Numbered from the stretch's first letter, positions 9,408 through 18,248 are shown. The stretch is 64,000 bases of DNA from Acinetobacter sp. XS-4 (GCF_023920705.1 NZ_CP094657.1:4092001-4156000); one strand, 5' to 3'. Notes: a model not told the origin generated them from the letters alone. A program made the numbers and translations.

Positions 9408-10133
9408 ATGAGTAAAGCCTTACCCATTGCTGTCGCTGTAGTTTTAGGCGGTGCTGCACTTGTACCAGTATATTATGCAAGCCAACATCCGACCACAGAA
9501 GTCGGAAGCAAGGCAAATAAAAATGCCTCTCCAATTGAAAAAATCAGTTATGTTCTTGGGTACGAAGTTGCTCAGCAAACTCCGCCTGAGCTAGATACAA
9601 AAGCATTTGTAAAAGGCATTCATGACGCTCGTAGTAAGCAGCCAAGTGCTTATACTCAAGAAGAGTTAAAAGCTGCTGTAACCGCTTATGAAAAAGAATT
9701 GCAGCAAAAAATGCAGCAACAAAATAAACCGGAACAAGCTGCTGGTATTCCTACTGAATCTGCCGATGCGCAGTTCCTTGCAGAAAATAAAACAAAAGCT
9801 GGTGTAAAAACAACCGCTTCTGGCTTGCAATATATCATTACGAAAGAAGGTACTGGCAAACAGCCAACAACTCAGTCAGTTGTTAAAGTACATTATGAAG
9901 GTCGTTTAATTAACGGTCAGGTTTTTGATAGTTCTTATAAACGCGGCGAGCCAGTTGAGTTCCCTCTTAATCAAGTAATTCCAGGTTGGACTGAGGGACT
10001 TCAATTAATGAAAGAAGGTGGTAAAGCGACGTTCTTCATTCCGTCAAATCTTGCATATGGTCCACAGGAAGTTCCTGGCATTCCAGCAAACAGTACACTG
10101 ATTTTTGATGTAGAACTTATTTCAGTGAAATAA
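9408..10133 (+). CDS. fkpA: FKBP-type peptidyl-prolyl cis-trans isomerase with N-terminal dimerisation domain (FkpA type)
   Basis: Taken from the ATG at 9408 (MSKALPIAVAVVLGGAAL), which gives 241 residues with an N-terminal hydrophobic export/anchor segment; a longer frame from 9396 adds four residues without benefit. Residues about 40-100 form the helical FKBP N-terminal domain (SYVLGYEVAQQTP, then a Lys/Gln-rich helix). Residues 150-240 form the isomerase domain, with VKVHYEGRLINGQVFDSSYKRG split over its first strands, PLNQVIPGWTEGLQLM and YG near the end. It should act as a periplasmic proline isomerase and chaperone. Its place beside wzc is the usual border of the Acinetobacter capsule locus. 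A terminator follows. Confidence 0.9.
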   Translation: MSKALPIAVAVVLGGAALVPVYYASQHPTTEVGSKANKNASPIEKISYVLGYEVAQQTPPELDTKAFVKGIHDARSKQPSAYTQEELKAAVTAYEKELQQKMQQQNKPEQAAGIPTESADAQFLAENKTKAGVKTTASGLQYIITKEGTGKQPTTQSVVKVHYEGRLINGQVFDSSYKRGEPVEFPLNQVIPGWTEGLQLMKEGGKATFFIPSNLAYGPQEVPGIPANSTLIFDVELISVK

Positions 10134-10141
10134 AAACATTC

Positions 10142-10171
10142 AGGAGAGTAGAACACTACTCTCCTTTTTTT
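10142..10171 (+). terminator. Terminator after fkpA, abutting the fklB ribosome site
   Basis: AGGAGAGTAG pairs with CTACTCTCCT around AACA and runs into seven Ts. The next gene's GGAAAACGG ribosome site begins directly after, so the second FKBP gene is read either by incomplete termination or from a promoter inside fkpA. Confidence 0.85.
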
Positions 10172-10181
10172 GGAAAACGGC

Positions 10182-10871
10182 ATGAAAAAAATCGGTTTAA
10201 TTATTGCAGCATCAACAATGAGTTTATCTGTTTTTGCTGCAACTCCTATAACGAATAAAAGTCCAGCAAAAGAACAATTTAGTTATAGTTATGGCTATTT
10301 AATGGGTCGTAATAATACGGATGCGCTAACAGATCTGAATCTTGATATTTTTTACCAAGGTCTCCAAGAAGGCTCTCAAAGTAAAACAGCACGCTTAACT
10401 GATGAAGAAATGGCGAAAGCGATTAATGACTATAAGAAAACATTAGAAGCCAAACAACTCGTCGAATTTCAAAAAACAGGTCAACTAAACGCTCAAGCAG
10501 GCGCGGCATTTCTTGCTGACAATGCAAAAAAATCTGGTGTGATAACGACTAAATCTGGTCTCCAATACCAAGTGTTAAAAGAAGGTAATGGACAAAAACC
10601 GAAAGCCACCTCTCGCGTTAAAGTAAATTATGAAGGTCGTTTACTAGATGGAACTGTATTTGATAGTTCTATTGCTCGTAATCATCCAGTTGAGTTTCAG
10701 CTCAGCCAAGTCATTGCCGGTTGGACAGAAGGTCTACAAACCATGAAAGAAGGCGGAAAAACCCGTTTCTTTATACCTGCGAATCTTGCTTATGGCGAAG
10801 TCGGTGCTGGTGATACGATTGGTCCAAATAGCACTTTAATTTTTGATATTGAATTATTGCAAGTACATTGA
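10182..10871 (+). CDS. fklB: Second FKBP-type peptidyl-prolyl cis-trans isomerase (FklB/FkpA type)
   Basis: From the ATG at 10182 the protein has 229 residues and begins with a clear Sec signal peptide (KKIGLIIAASTMSLSVFA, cut before ATPI). As in the preceding gene, a helical dimerisation domain (SYSYGYLMGRNNTDAL and a DEEMAKAINDYKKTLEAK helix) leads into a C-terminal FKBP domain with VNYEGRLLDGTVFDSS, QVIAGWTEGLQTMKEG and IPANLAYGE. It is a paralogue of the upstream gene and probably a periplasmic folding helper. The start was chosen for the ribosome site GGAAAACGG and the signal peptide; the frame is open twelve bases further upstream. A bidirectional terminator follows. Confidence 0.9.
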   Translation: MKKIGLIIAASTMSLSVFAATPITNKSPAKEQFSYSYGYLMGRNNTDALTDLNLDIFYQGLQEGSQSKTARLTDEEMAKAINDYKKTLEAKQLVEFQKTGQLNAQAGAAFLADNAKKSGVITTKSGLQYQVLKEGNGQKPKATSRVKVNYEGRLLDGTVFDSSIARNHPVEFQLSQVIAGWTEGLQTMKEGGKTRFFIPANLAYGEVGAGDTIGPNSTLIFDIELLQVH

Positions 10872-10881
10872 TTTACTATAT

Positions 10882-10918
10882 AAAAAGAGACTTATAAAAC
10901 TATCTAAGTCTCTTTTTA
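10882..10918. terminator. Bidirectional terminator between fklB and the beta-helix gene
   Basis: AAAAAGAGACTTA pairs with TAAGTCTCTTTTT. A-rich and T-rich flanks let it end transcripts from both sides; the convergent gene stops 6 bases later. Confidence 0.85.
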
Positions 10919-10923
10919 TAAAA

Positions 10924-11910
10924 TTATTTAAATTTAATCTGTTTATTAATTCTAAAATCCTCACACCATTGTCCAATATAAAGTTGTTTATCATTATTCA
11001 TTTTTTCTAAATTAACAGTAAACTTTGAGTTTTCCCACTTACTAAAACATAAATTAGAATATTTATTCTTTTTATAATCTGTATTTAAAACAGTTATCTT
11101 TCCATTGATTTTAGAATCTACCCCATTAACTAAAAAACCAAAATTAGAGCCAAAATCTTTATGATTGTAAATATTAATACTTATCGGATTTAAACTCTCT
11201 TTATAAAATTTTAAGGTTGTCTGTATTCCCATACCTCTATTATTTTTTGTAATTATATTTTTAAAATTTAAATTTTTTAAAAAGGCTTTATTATCATTTG
11301 GTTCTATATCAATACCACTTCCTGGTGCTGCCCCACTAGTATTACTAATTGAAATTTTATTTGCATATAAATTTTGAGCAGAAATAATTGAAATTCCTTG
11401 TCTTCTATTATCATCTAATTTTAAATTTTCAAGATATATATTATCATTATTATATAATCCCTTTGAACCAATATAAATTGCATCACCCCACATTTTTTTA
11501 ATTGACATATTTGATATATGAATATTCTGAGAATCTTTTATTTCAACTCCCATCCCCCAATCTCCACTTACTCCTTTATGAGTATATTTATCACCTACAA
11601 TTACCCCACCCGTAATTGTAACATTTTTTACATTATGTATTCTAAAAACTTGATAACTGCTACTTTTATTTGGTATTACATTTAAAATTGTCTGAGGACT
11701 CATAGTTACTGTAACATTATCTTTTAATATAATAGAAGTTTCTGCATCTATTTTAAAATCACCTGCAGGAATATTTATGGTTTTATTCTCTTGGATTTGA
11801 TTATTTAATATACTTGTAATATCTTCACCATTTTTATAAATTTCAGCATTAGCCAAAATAGGGTTAAAGGTTAATATAATTAACAAAGTTCTAAAAGAAA
11901 ATATATCCAT
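10924..11910 (-). CDS. Secreted right-handed beta-helix protein (pectate-lyase-like fold), AT-rich
   Basis: Read from the ATG at 11910 the product is 328 residues, with a Sec signal peptide (MDIFSFRTLLIILTFNPILANA). A longer frame starts only at a TTG. After it come repeated short strands rich in Asn, Ile, Gly and Thr (VKNVTITGGVIVGDKYTHKG, IKDSQNIHISNMSIKKMWGD, NIYLENLKLDDNRRQGISII). This is the ladder of a parallel beta-helix as in the pectate lyase 3/polygalacturonase superfamily. The DN/DDNRRQG and GIDIEPND stretches resemble sugar-cleft positions, so a polysaccharide lyase, hydrolase or binding protein is plausible. Its base composition is much more AT-rich than murJ and the FKBP genes around it. 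That suggests acquisition by transfer beside the capsule locus; the substrate is unknown. Confidence 0.7.
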   Translation of the reverse strand: MDIFSFRTLLIILTFNPILANAEIYKNGEDITSILNNQIQENKTINIPAGDFKIDAETSIILKDNVTVTMSPQTILNVIPNKSSSYQVFRIHNVKNVTITGGVIVGDKYTHKGVSGDWGMGVEIKDSQNIHISNMSIKKMWGDAIYIGSKGLYNNDNIYLENLKLDDNRRQGISIISAQNLYANKISISNTSGAAPGSGIDIEPNDNKAFLKNLNFKNIITKNNRGMGIQTTLKFYKESLNPISINIYNHKDFGSNFGFLVNGVDSKINGKITVLNTDYKKNKYSNLCFSKWENSKFTVNLEKMNNDKQLYIGQWCEDFRINKQIKFK

Positions 11911-11994
11911 AAGATTAAACCCTATTTTCCAGTAATTAAGAATCAAAACTTAACTTCATAATATAAACAAAACTATTTAGTCTATTGTCTATTT

Positions 11995-13536
11995 TTAGTG
12001 TTTTAAGTCTCTAGGACGAAAACCTGTAACAACTAGAGCCACCAGATAAGCGACTACGCCGACTACACACAATCCAACCACTTCGGCAATGCGTAACCAT
12101 TGTGAAACTTCACCGTTATACCAATTTAACCCAAACCAAAGTGCTGCAATCATGGCAAGGTTAGCCAAACCATATTGAAGCCCTAATTTTTTCCAATGCG
12201 AATCAAATCGGAAAATATTACGCTTATGTAAATAGAAATAGAGTAGACCCGCATTTACTAAAGCCGAGCCTGAAGATGCCAATGCAAGCGCCATATGCTC
12301 TGCATGCCAATCAATTAGCTTAAAGAAACCAATAAATACAACGTTTAAAATAGCATTCGCTGCGACTGACATTAAACCAACACGTACAGGGGTTTTAGTA
12401 TCTTGCTGTGCATAAAAACCAGGCGCAAAGACTTTAATCAGCATAAATGAAATCACACCAGCACTCATACACTGTAGTGCAAGCGCTGTCATTTGTGTAT
12501 CACGTAGGTCAAACTCGCCACGTTGGAATAATGCCTGAATAATTGGAGTAGAAAGCATAAATAAGGCAATACTTGCTGGTAAGCCAACTAATACAATAAT
12601 TTTTGCAGCCCAGTCGATCATACCGCGGAACTTGGCTTGATCCTGTTCTGCATGACGTGCAGAAAGTGAAGGTAAAATCACTGTACCAATCGCAACGCCA
12701 ATTAAACCTAACGGCAATTCAGTCATACGCTCTGCACTATAGAGCCAAGATACTGAACCATCTTGCATGAAAGAAGCCCAAATCGTATTTAACAACAGAT
12801 TAATCTGGGTAACAGATACCCCAAATAATGCTGGCAGCATTAACTTTAAAATGCGTTCTACACCTTCATGTTTAAAATCAACTTTAGGTGGAATCAGTAG
12901 ATTTTTACGCCACAATTCAGGAATTTGTATAGCTAACTGTAATATCCCTGCCACGACCACTGACCAACCTAAGGCTTTGATTGGTTCAGCCATATACGGT
13001 GTAAGCCACCATGCACCTGCGATCATCGCAACATTCAGCAAAACTGGTGAAAAAGCTGGTGAAGCAAACGAGCCATAACTATTTAAAATACTGCTAGCAA
13101 AGGCAGTCAGTGACATAAATAATAAATATGGGATGGTCAGACGGAACATGCTGACTGCTAAATCGAACTTCTCAGGATCGCTATGGAAACCCGGTGCGTA
13201 CATATAAATGATTGCAGGTGCCAAAACCATAGCCACGAAAGTCAGTAGGGTCATGACTGTTAGCAAGCAGCCAAATACCCGACTAATCAAGATCTGTACT
13301 TCAGCGTGTGCTCGGCCTGTTTTATATTCAGTTAATACTGGAATAAAGGCCTGAGAAAAGGCGCCTTCGGCAAATAATCGTCGAAAGAAGTTGGGAATAC
13401 GAAAAGCGACGACGAAGGTATCAAAATCTTTACCTGCACCAAACACGTTGAGCAATACGACGTCACGTACTAAGCCTAACACTCGTGACAACATCGTCAT
13501 TGCACTGACAATAAAAGTCGATCGCCACAATGCCAT
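11995..13536 (-). CDS. murJ: Lipid II flippase MurJ (MviN)
   Basis: A polytopic membrane protein of 513 residues from the ATG at 13536, which has a good AGGTGAG site 7 bases upstream; a GTG nine bases earlier is the alternative. It shows the MurJ N-terminus (ALWRSTFIVSAMTMLSRVLG, then RDVVLLNVFGAG) and FFRRLFAEGAFSQAFIPVL near residue 52, with about 14 membrane helices. It flips the lipid-linked peptidoglycan precursor lipid II to the periplasmic face and is essential. It stands alone on the minus strand between the beta-helix gene and ampD. The positively charged residues of the central cavity (Arg-52/53-like FRRLF) are present. Confidence 0.95.
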   Translation of the reverse strand: MALWRSTFIVSAMTMLSRVLGLVRDVVLLNVFGAGKDFDTFVVAFRIPNFFRRLFAEGAFSQAFIPVLTEYKTGRAHAEVQILISRVFGCLLTVMTLLTFVAMVLAPAIIYMYAPGFHSDPEKFDLAVSMFRLTIPYLLFMSLTAFASSILNSYGSFASPAFSPVLLNVAMIAGAWWLTPYMAEPIKALGWSVVVAGILQLAIQIPELWRKNLLIPPKVDFKHEGVERILKLMLPALFGVSVTQINLLLNTIWASFMQDGSVSWLYSAERMTELPLGLIGVAIGTVILPSLSARHAEQDQAKFRGMIDWAAKIIVLVGLPASIALFMLSTPIIQALFQRGEFDLRDTQMTALALQCMSAGVISFMLIKVFAPGFYAQQDTKTPVRVGLMSVAANAILNVVFIGFFKLIDWHAEHMALALASSGSALVNAGLLYFYLHKRNIFRFDSHWKKLGLQYGLANLAMIAALWFGLNWYNGEVSQWLRIAEVVGLCVVGVVAYLVALVVTGFRPRDLKH

Positions 13537-13617
13537 CGTACTCACCTACAGCTATATTCGAAAGACGCTATTGTAATGAAACTAGAAAATCTTTTCGTTG
13601 TGAAATGATGAATGAAC

Positions 13618-14214
13618 TCAACTTTTTTTCTGAGCAAGTAATTGTCTAAAGTGCTGCCATTTAAAATAAGGTCCCGGATCAGTTTTTCGGCCCGGTGCAA
13701 TGTCTGAATGCCCTGCTATATGGTTTTTAATTTCGGGATAAGCCTGACGAATAGTCTTAACTACATCGGTTAATACTTCGTATTGTACTTCGTCAAACGG
13801 TAAATCATCACTTCCTTCAAGTTCTATTCCAATTGAATAATCATTGCATTCTACTTTGGCTAAATAGCTCGAACGTCCTGCATGCCATGCCCGATCATTA
13901 AAATTAACAAACTGTAGGACCTCCCCACTACGTAAAATCAGCAAGTGTGTAGAAACTTGCATGCCTTCAATAGTCTGGAAATAGGGATGAACTGACCAAT
14001 CTAATTTATTTTGAAAAAACTGCTCAATATATCCGCCTCCAAATTGAGACGGCGGCAAGCTAATATTATGAACGACGATCATTTGAATTTCGGTACCAGT
14101 CGGCCGCTGGTTAAAATTTGGAGAAGGGATTTGTCTCGCCCCTTTTAATTGTCCATCTATAACTTCATACGGTGTGATTTGCTTCATTGAGATGCCAATA
14201 AATTGCTTGCCCAT
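13618..14214 (-). CDS. ampD: 1,6-anhydro-N-acetylmuramyl-L-alanine amidase AmpD
   Basis: A zinc amidase of the N-acetylmuramoyl-L-alanine amidase 2 family, 198 residues. The zinc ligands are visible: the His in IVVHNISLPP near residue 48 and the HSDIAPGRKTDPGPYF stretch near 170, with the GIELEGSDD segment between. AmpD cuts the stem peptide from anhydro-muramyl peptides in the cytoplasm during peptidoglycan recycling, and its loss de-represses AmpR-controlled beta-lactamase in species that have AmpR. No signal peptide is present, as expected. The start could also be the ATG at 14187 (MKQITPYEV), which fits the family better; neither has a strong ribosome site. Confidence 0.93.
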   Translation of the reverse strand: MGKQFIGISMKQITPYEVIDGQLKGARQIPSPNFNQRPTGTEIQMIVVHNISLPPSQFGGGYIEQFFQNKLDWSVHPYFQTIEGMQVSTHLLILRSGEVLQFVNFNDRAWHAGRSSYLAKVECNDYSIGIELEGSDDLPFDEVQYEVLTDVVKTIRQAYPEIKNHIAGHSDIAPGRKTDPGPYFKWQHFRQLLAQKKS

Positions 14215-14358
14215 TGTTTTAGTTTAAAGCAGTTATCTACTTTGCAAAGCAGTAAATGCGATTGTTTATCACGATTAATCTCATAAAACAGCTTATTTTT
14301 AAAGTCGACGGTGCTAATATATCGCAAGTTTTAGGGTCATCTACAAAATGGAAACCGT

Positions 14359-15204
14359 ATGAGCATACCTCAGTCTTTGCTTGAACAATCAATTCAAATC
14401 AATATTCAACAAGCATTACAAGAAGATATTGGGGACGGCGATATTACCGCTATGCTCACGCCTGAAGATGAGCAGGCAACCGCGACCATTATTAGCCGTG
14501 AACATATGGTTTTAACTGGACAACCTTGGGTCAATGCACTCATCTCAGCTTATGACAATACCGTTCAGGTGACTTGGTTAAAACAAGAAGGTGAACGTGT
14601 TGCTGCAAACGAAGCATTTTTAAAACTTGCCGGTTCTGCACGTAGCTTACTTACTGTAGAGCGTCCTGCTTTAAACTTTATTCAAACTTTATCTGCGGTT
14701 GCAACAAAAACTGCTGAATACGTTCAACAGCTTGAAGGTTTAAATACAAAACTTCTCGATACACGTAAAACCTTACCAGGCTTACGTATTGCACAGAAAT
14801 ATGCTGTGGCTATTGGTGGCGGACAGAACCATCGTCTCGGTTTATTTGATGCATTCTTAATTAAAGAAAATCACATTATGGCAGCGGGCGGTATTGCTCA
14901 GGCAATTGCACAAGCACATCAAATTGCACCGGGTAAACCTGTTGAAGTCGAAGTTGAAACTTGGGATGAGTTAAATCAAGCGCTTGAAGCAGGTGCAGAC
15001 ATTGTGATGCTCGACAACTTCAGTCAACAACAAATGATTGATGCTGTAAAACATGTTGCTGGCCGCTGTAAGCTCGAAGCATCAGGCAATATCACCATTG
15101 AAAACTTGCGCGAAGTTGCCACCACTGGTGTTGACTACATTTCTATGGGTGTGCTGACTAAAGATGTTAGAGCTGTTGATTTATCAATGCGTTTTAATGC
15201 TTAA
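14359..15204 (+). CDS. nadC: Nicotinate-nucleotide pyrophosphorylase, carboxylating (quinolinate phosphoribosyltransferase)
   Basis: The protein has 281 residues, the usual length. It carries the N-terminal EDIGDGDITA motif and the catalytic/substrate-binding DTRKTLPGLRIAQKYAV near residue 132. GGGQNHRLGLFDAFLIKENH and a C-terminal phosphate-binding region (EASGNITIENLREVATTGVDYIS, seen as two pieces) follow. It joins quinolinate and PRPP to give nicotinate mononucleotide, the entry step to NAD from aspartate. It stands opposite ampD, and its stop codon overlaps the stop of the small minus-strand gene that follows. Confidence 0.96.
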   Translation: MSIPQSLLEQSIQINIQQALQEDIGDGDITAMLTPEDEQATATIISREHMVLTGQPWVNALISAYDNTVQVTWLKQEGERVAANEAFLKLAGSARSLLTVERPALNFIQTLSAVATKTAEYVQQLEGLNTKLLDTRKTLPGLRIAQKYAVAIGGGQNHRLGLFDAFLIKENHIMAAGGIAQAIAQAHQIAPGKPVEVEVETWDELNQALEAGADIVMLDNFSQQQMIDAVKHVAGRCKLEASGNITIENLREVATTGVDYISMGVLTKDVRAVDLSMRFNA

Positions 15205-15477
15205 ATAAAATCTGCGTCATTATTAGTATTTTTTTGCGACTTGGTCATATCCGTGGCTTGTGTTTTTTGCCATGCTGACTGAGTCGCTTGTGCCCCATTA
15301 TCTCGTGGGTCAGCAGCCATTAAAACAAATGTAACTACTGCTAATAATACAATAAAACCTTGTAGCATAAATTTTCCCCATCGCTTTAAAAAAATCAGGG
15401 TTCCAAGGTAAAAGATAAATATGACGAGGCTTAGGAGATTCTGTTACAAAAGGTAAGTCTTTATTTTTATTATTCAT
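15201..15477 (-). pseudogene. Small inner-membrane protein gene, split by a one-base frameshift in a 7-A/T run
   Basis: Two minus-strand frames overlap here. The first starts at ATG 15477 (MNNKNKDLPFVTESPKPRHI...) and ends at 15310 after 55 codons. The second starts at ATG 15368 (MLQGFIVLLAVVTFVLMAAD...) and ends at 15201, also 55 codons. If the run of seven As at 15388-15394 had six, the frames would join into one 91-residue protein: a proline-rich cytoplasmic lead, the join PDFLKRWGKFMLQG, one membrane helix and a polar Gln/Asn-rich tail. The second frame has its own ribosome site (GGGGAAAATTT), so a short form may still be made. Function unknown. The cause could be a true mutation, slippage-based switching or a sequencing error. 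Confidence 0.55.
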
Positions 15478-15832
15478 CGGTACAACAGCCTCACCCGCAA
15501 ATAAAGTTTTATATCAACAGCCTAAACCCTGTATTTACTATCGTGACAGGAATATCTTGTTTCTCTTTATCAACCTACACGACGGAGTCTTACCGTCTAG
15601 ATTTTTTTTGCCAACAGCTAATTCTGTTACTTTGGTTTTGCCCTGAATGGCGACTAAAGCCATGCAAGGCAAAAGGCATTGCCATCTGCAAAACCTGCCC
15701 ACTTTCATCCTTTATCCTATTTTGTTGCAAAAATAAGATCCTTATAGATTATAGACAGGTTGCAGATGACTTTTAGCACCAGCTAATGAGGAATAAATTC
15801 CAATACCCTCATTAAGGGAAAAACTTACCAGC
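15478..15832. other. Gene-free stretch before plc
   Basis: No convincing gene is seen. A 77-codon cysteine-rich frame on the + strand (15543-15776) has no ribosome site and reads like noise. The part next to 15477 should carry the promoter of the small membrane protein gene. An A/T-rich palindromic piece near 15790-15820 (CTCATTAAGGG region) may help end plc transcripts, but no classical terminator is visible. Confidence 0.4.
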
Positions 15833-18001
15833 TTAAGACTCTACATAACCCATATACGGATCAGAAATTGAATCTTCTTGAGTTTCTATACGACCCGCAA
15901 AACGGCGGCTGAAAGTAGCATCATCAGCTAAGGTCACAGTGAAGTCGTACCAACCTCCAAATTCAGACATATCCCAAACCAGTTCTTTTTCAGAACTATT
16001 CGTTTCTATAGCCCATGTCTTATTTGGAAAATAAGCATTTGCTTTGACTGTGAGCTTAACTGACTTATTACCATCGTGACGCACTTTTAAATACAAATTC
16101 GCATCACACTCTTCCACACAGACTCTAATTTCTGGCAATGCTTGAGTTTGGTTGGCTTGGCTTAAATTACCTTTAAACGCGCGGTGGAAACCATTTGGAC
16201 CGAGCACCCATAAATCGTACTGTCCATTTATAGTATTCCATACATCATCAAGCTGTTTACCCGCCTCAACCATGTAACGACGAGGAGCTACCGTAAGATC
16301 TAATCGGTTATACACATGAAAAACAGCTGCCTGCTTGCCAGTATTTGAGAACATCAGCTTTACAGTCTTTTGTGCTGCATCGACTTTGGCACTGGTGTGC
16401 AAAATATATGGCAAAGCACGCGATGGTCTAATTCCCATTTCCTGCTGTGCAAATTCCTGTTGGTTTGGAATCGGAACTTGCAGCAATAGCTCTTGAGCAA
16501 CACGAATCGCATCGGCCTCAGCTTTTGTTTTTTTCCCATTTAGTTCAGCGACAGGCAAAATATTCGGTGTTTTAAAATCAAAAGCTGTCGTTAAGTCACC
16601 ACATACGGCACGGCGATATGGACTAATATTTGGCTCTTGCACACCAAAACGTTTTTCTAAGAATTGTAAAATAGAGGTATGGTCAAAGACTTGTGAATTC
16701 ACCCAGCCACCACGGCTCCACGGAGAAATCACATACATTGGAACGCGTACCCCAGGCCCATACACCCGCCCGTCTGTTGCAGGTTGAGATTTTGAAGTCG
16801 CTACTGCTGGATGGTTAAAGTATTCATAAGATACTTGTTGATCACTTAATGTCGTTTTCCCTTGAACTACACCCGTTTCATCTTTAGACGGTGCACTTGG
16901 TGAAGGAATATGGTCAAAGAAACCATCATTCTCATCAAAATTCACCAATAAAACGGTTTGGCTCCACAGTTCAGGATTTTCAGTTAATGCATTTAATACT
17001 TCCTGCATATACCAAGCGCCCTGCACAGGACTAGATGGTCCGGGGTGTTCGCTATAGGTCGCAGGAGCGACTAACCAACTCACTTGCGGCAATTTACCTT
17101 GTGCAATATCAGCTTTAAAGGTTCCCAAAAAACCACCATCGGGCATTGTGTTAGCAATACCCTTATAAAGCGGCTGTGTTGCATCGATTTTTTCATCGTA
17201 TGCAGGGCATGTCGGCGTGTCGTTACTGACAGGTTGACCAGATTGTTCGTTTGCACGGCGATATTGTTTAAAGCCTGCAAGCGGGTTATCGGTAAAGTTA
17301 TCTGGCATGTTTTGATAAACTTTCCATGTCACCCCAGCCTGCTGTAAGCGCTCAGGATAAGTCGTCCATTCATAACCTTCTGTTGATGGCCCAATCCCAT
17401 CAAATTCATTTACCACACTAGCTACACCTGCACCTGTAGGGCCATTGGTTCCCGTCCAGATAAATTTACGGTTTGGATTAGTTCCCGCATGCATAGCACA
17501 GTGGTAGGCATCACAAATCGTAAAAGCATTGGCTAAAGCAAACTGATATTCGACTTCTTGTTTTTTGTAGTAGCCCATCGACTGTGGTTTTTTATGCGCG
17601 ACCCAATCACTCATACGACCATTGTCCCAAGCTCCTTGACCATCTGACCATGAATGATTTGTACCAGTAACACGCTGTGCGTTTCCTAAACGGCTGTCTA
17701 AATGGTAAGGCAATACTTTCTTTTTATTAGCATCATATTGCTCCCATACTTTTCGCCCTTCCGTCATTGGAATAGTAAAGCGGTCACCGAAACCACGCAC
17801 GCCTTTTAGTGTTCCGAAATAATTATCGAATGAGCGGTTTTCCTGAGTCAAAATCACGATGTGTTTAACATCTTGAATAGTCCCATTTTCAACCTTAGCA
17901 TCAATTGCAAGGGCTTTTTGAATACTCAGAGGGAAACTCGCCAAAGCAGCTGTCCCAAACATTGTTTTTGTAGAATTTAAAAGAAATTCGCGACGATTCA
18001 T
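15833..18001 (-). CDS. plc: Phosphocholine-specific phospholipase C, Tat-exported
   Basis: The protein has 722 residues. It opens with a twin-arginine signal (MNRREFLLNSTKTMFG and a hydrophobic stretch to ALA), which is typical because these enzymes fold with metals in the cytoplasm. The catalytic phosphoesterase domain follows: VILTQENRSFDNYFGTLKGV near residue 48, the NFDENDGFFDH metal site near 360 and DHTSILQFLEKRFG near 450. Two C-terminal domains of the bacterial phospholipase C type end the protein. It releases phosphocholine from phosphatidylcholine or sphingomyelin and is a known secreted factor in Acinetobacter. It forms a unit with the small lipoprotein gene 21 bases upstream. Confidence 0.93.
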   Translation of the reverse strand: MNRREFLLNSTKTMFGTAALASFPLSIQKALAIDAKVENGTIQDVKHIVILTQENRSFDNYFGTLKGVRGFGDRFTIPMTEGRKVWEQYDANKKKVLPYHLDSRLGNAQRVTGTNHSWSDGQGAWDNGRMSDWVAHKKPQSMGYYKKQEVEYQFALANAFTICDAYHCAMHAGTNPNRKFIWTGTNGPTGAGVASVVNEFDGIGPSTEGYEWTTYPERLQQAGVTWKVYQNMPDNFTDNPLAGFKQYRRANEQSGQPVSNDTPTCPAYDEKIDATQPLYKGIANTMPDGGFLGTFKADIAQGKLPQVSWLVAPATYSEHPGPSSPVQGAWYMQEVLNALTENPELWSQTVLLVNFDENDGFFDHIPSPSAPSKDETGVVQGKTTLSDQQVSYEYFNHPAVATSKSQPATDGRVYGPGVRVPMYVISPWSRGGWVNSQVFDHTSILQFLEKRFGVQEPNISPYRRAVCGDLTTAFDFKTPNILPVAELNGKKTKAEADAIRVAQELLLQVPIPNQQEFAQQEMGIRPSRALPYILHTSAKVDAAQKTVKLMFSNTGKQAAVFHVYNRLDLTVAPRRYMVEAGKQLDDVWNTINGQYDLWVLGPNGFHRAFKGNLSQANQTQALPEIRVCVEECDANLYLKVRHDGNKSVKLTVKANAYFPNKTWAIETNSSEKELVWDMSEFGGWYDFTVTLADDATFSRRFAGRIETQEDSISDPYMGYVES

Positions 18002-18022
18002 TAGTTCTATCCTAAGTTCTTA

Positions 18023-18157
18023 TTATGGTGCACAGTGCATTTTGCAATTACTGGTTGGCGGTGTTGTTGGCGATGAATTATCTGAGTCGTTATCATCGTT
18101 ACAAGCACTGAGCAGAAGTGCTAAAGAAGTAATTAATAGAAGTGAAAGTTTTCGCAT
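18023..18157 (-). CDS. Tiny lipoprotein upstream of phospholipase C
   Basis: A 44-residue frame on the minus strand, too short for most gene callers. The ATG at 18157 follows a GGAAAAAACC ribosome site. The product is a textbook lipoprotein precursor: RKLSLLLITSLALLLSAC with the lipidated cysteine at 19, then an Asp/Asn/Ser/Thr/Pro-rich tail ending NCKMHCAP. Aspartates right after the cysteine (NDD) would suggest retention at the inner membrane if the E. coli sorting rule held. It ends 21 bases before plc, so the two are probably co-transcribed. The role is unknown; Cys-x3-Cys and Met-His at the tail could bind metal. Confidence 0.65.
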   Translation of the reverse strand: MRKLSLLLITSLALLLSACNDDNDSDNSSPTTPPTSNCKMHCAP

Positions 18158-18248
18158 TGGTTTTTTCCAAACGGTTTAAATGCGAACTACTAATAAAGTG
18201 AAAAAGTGACAGGCAGGTGATGTTTTTATGTCGATTTGATGAAGACAT

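Noticed and set aside
15543..15776. 77-codon cysteine-rich + strand frame between nadC and plc
   Set aside because: No ribosome site, no signal peptide or membrane pattern, and no recognisable motif beyond scattered cysteines; kept as gene-free.
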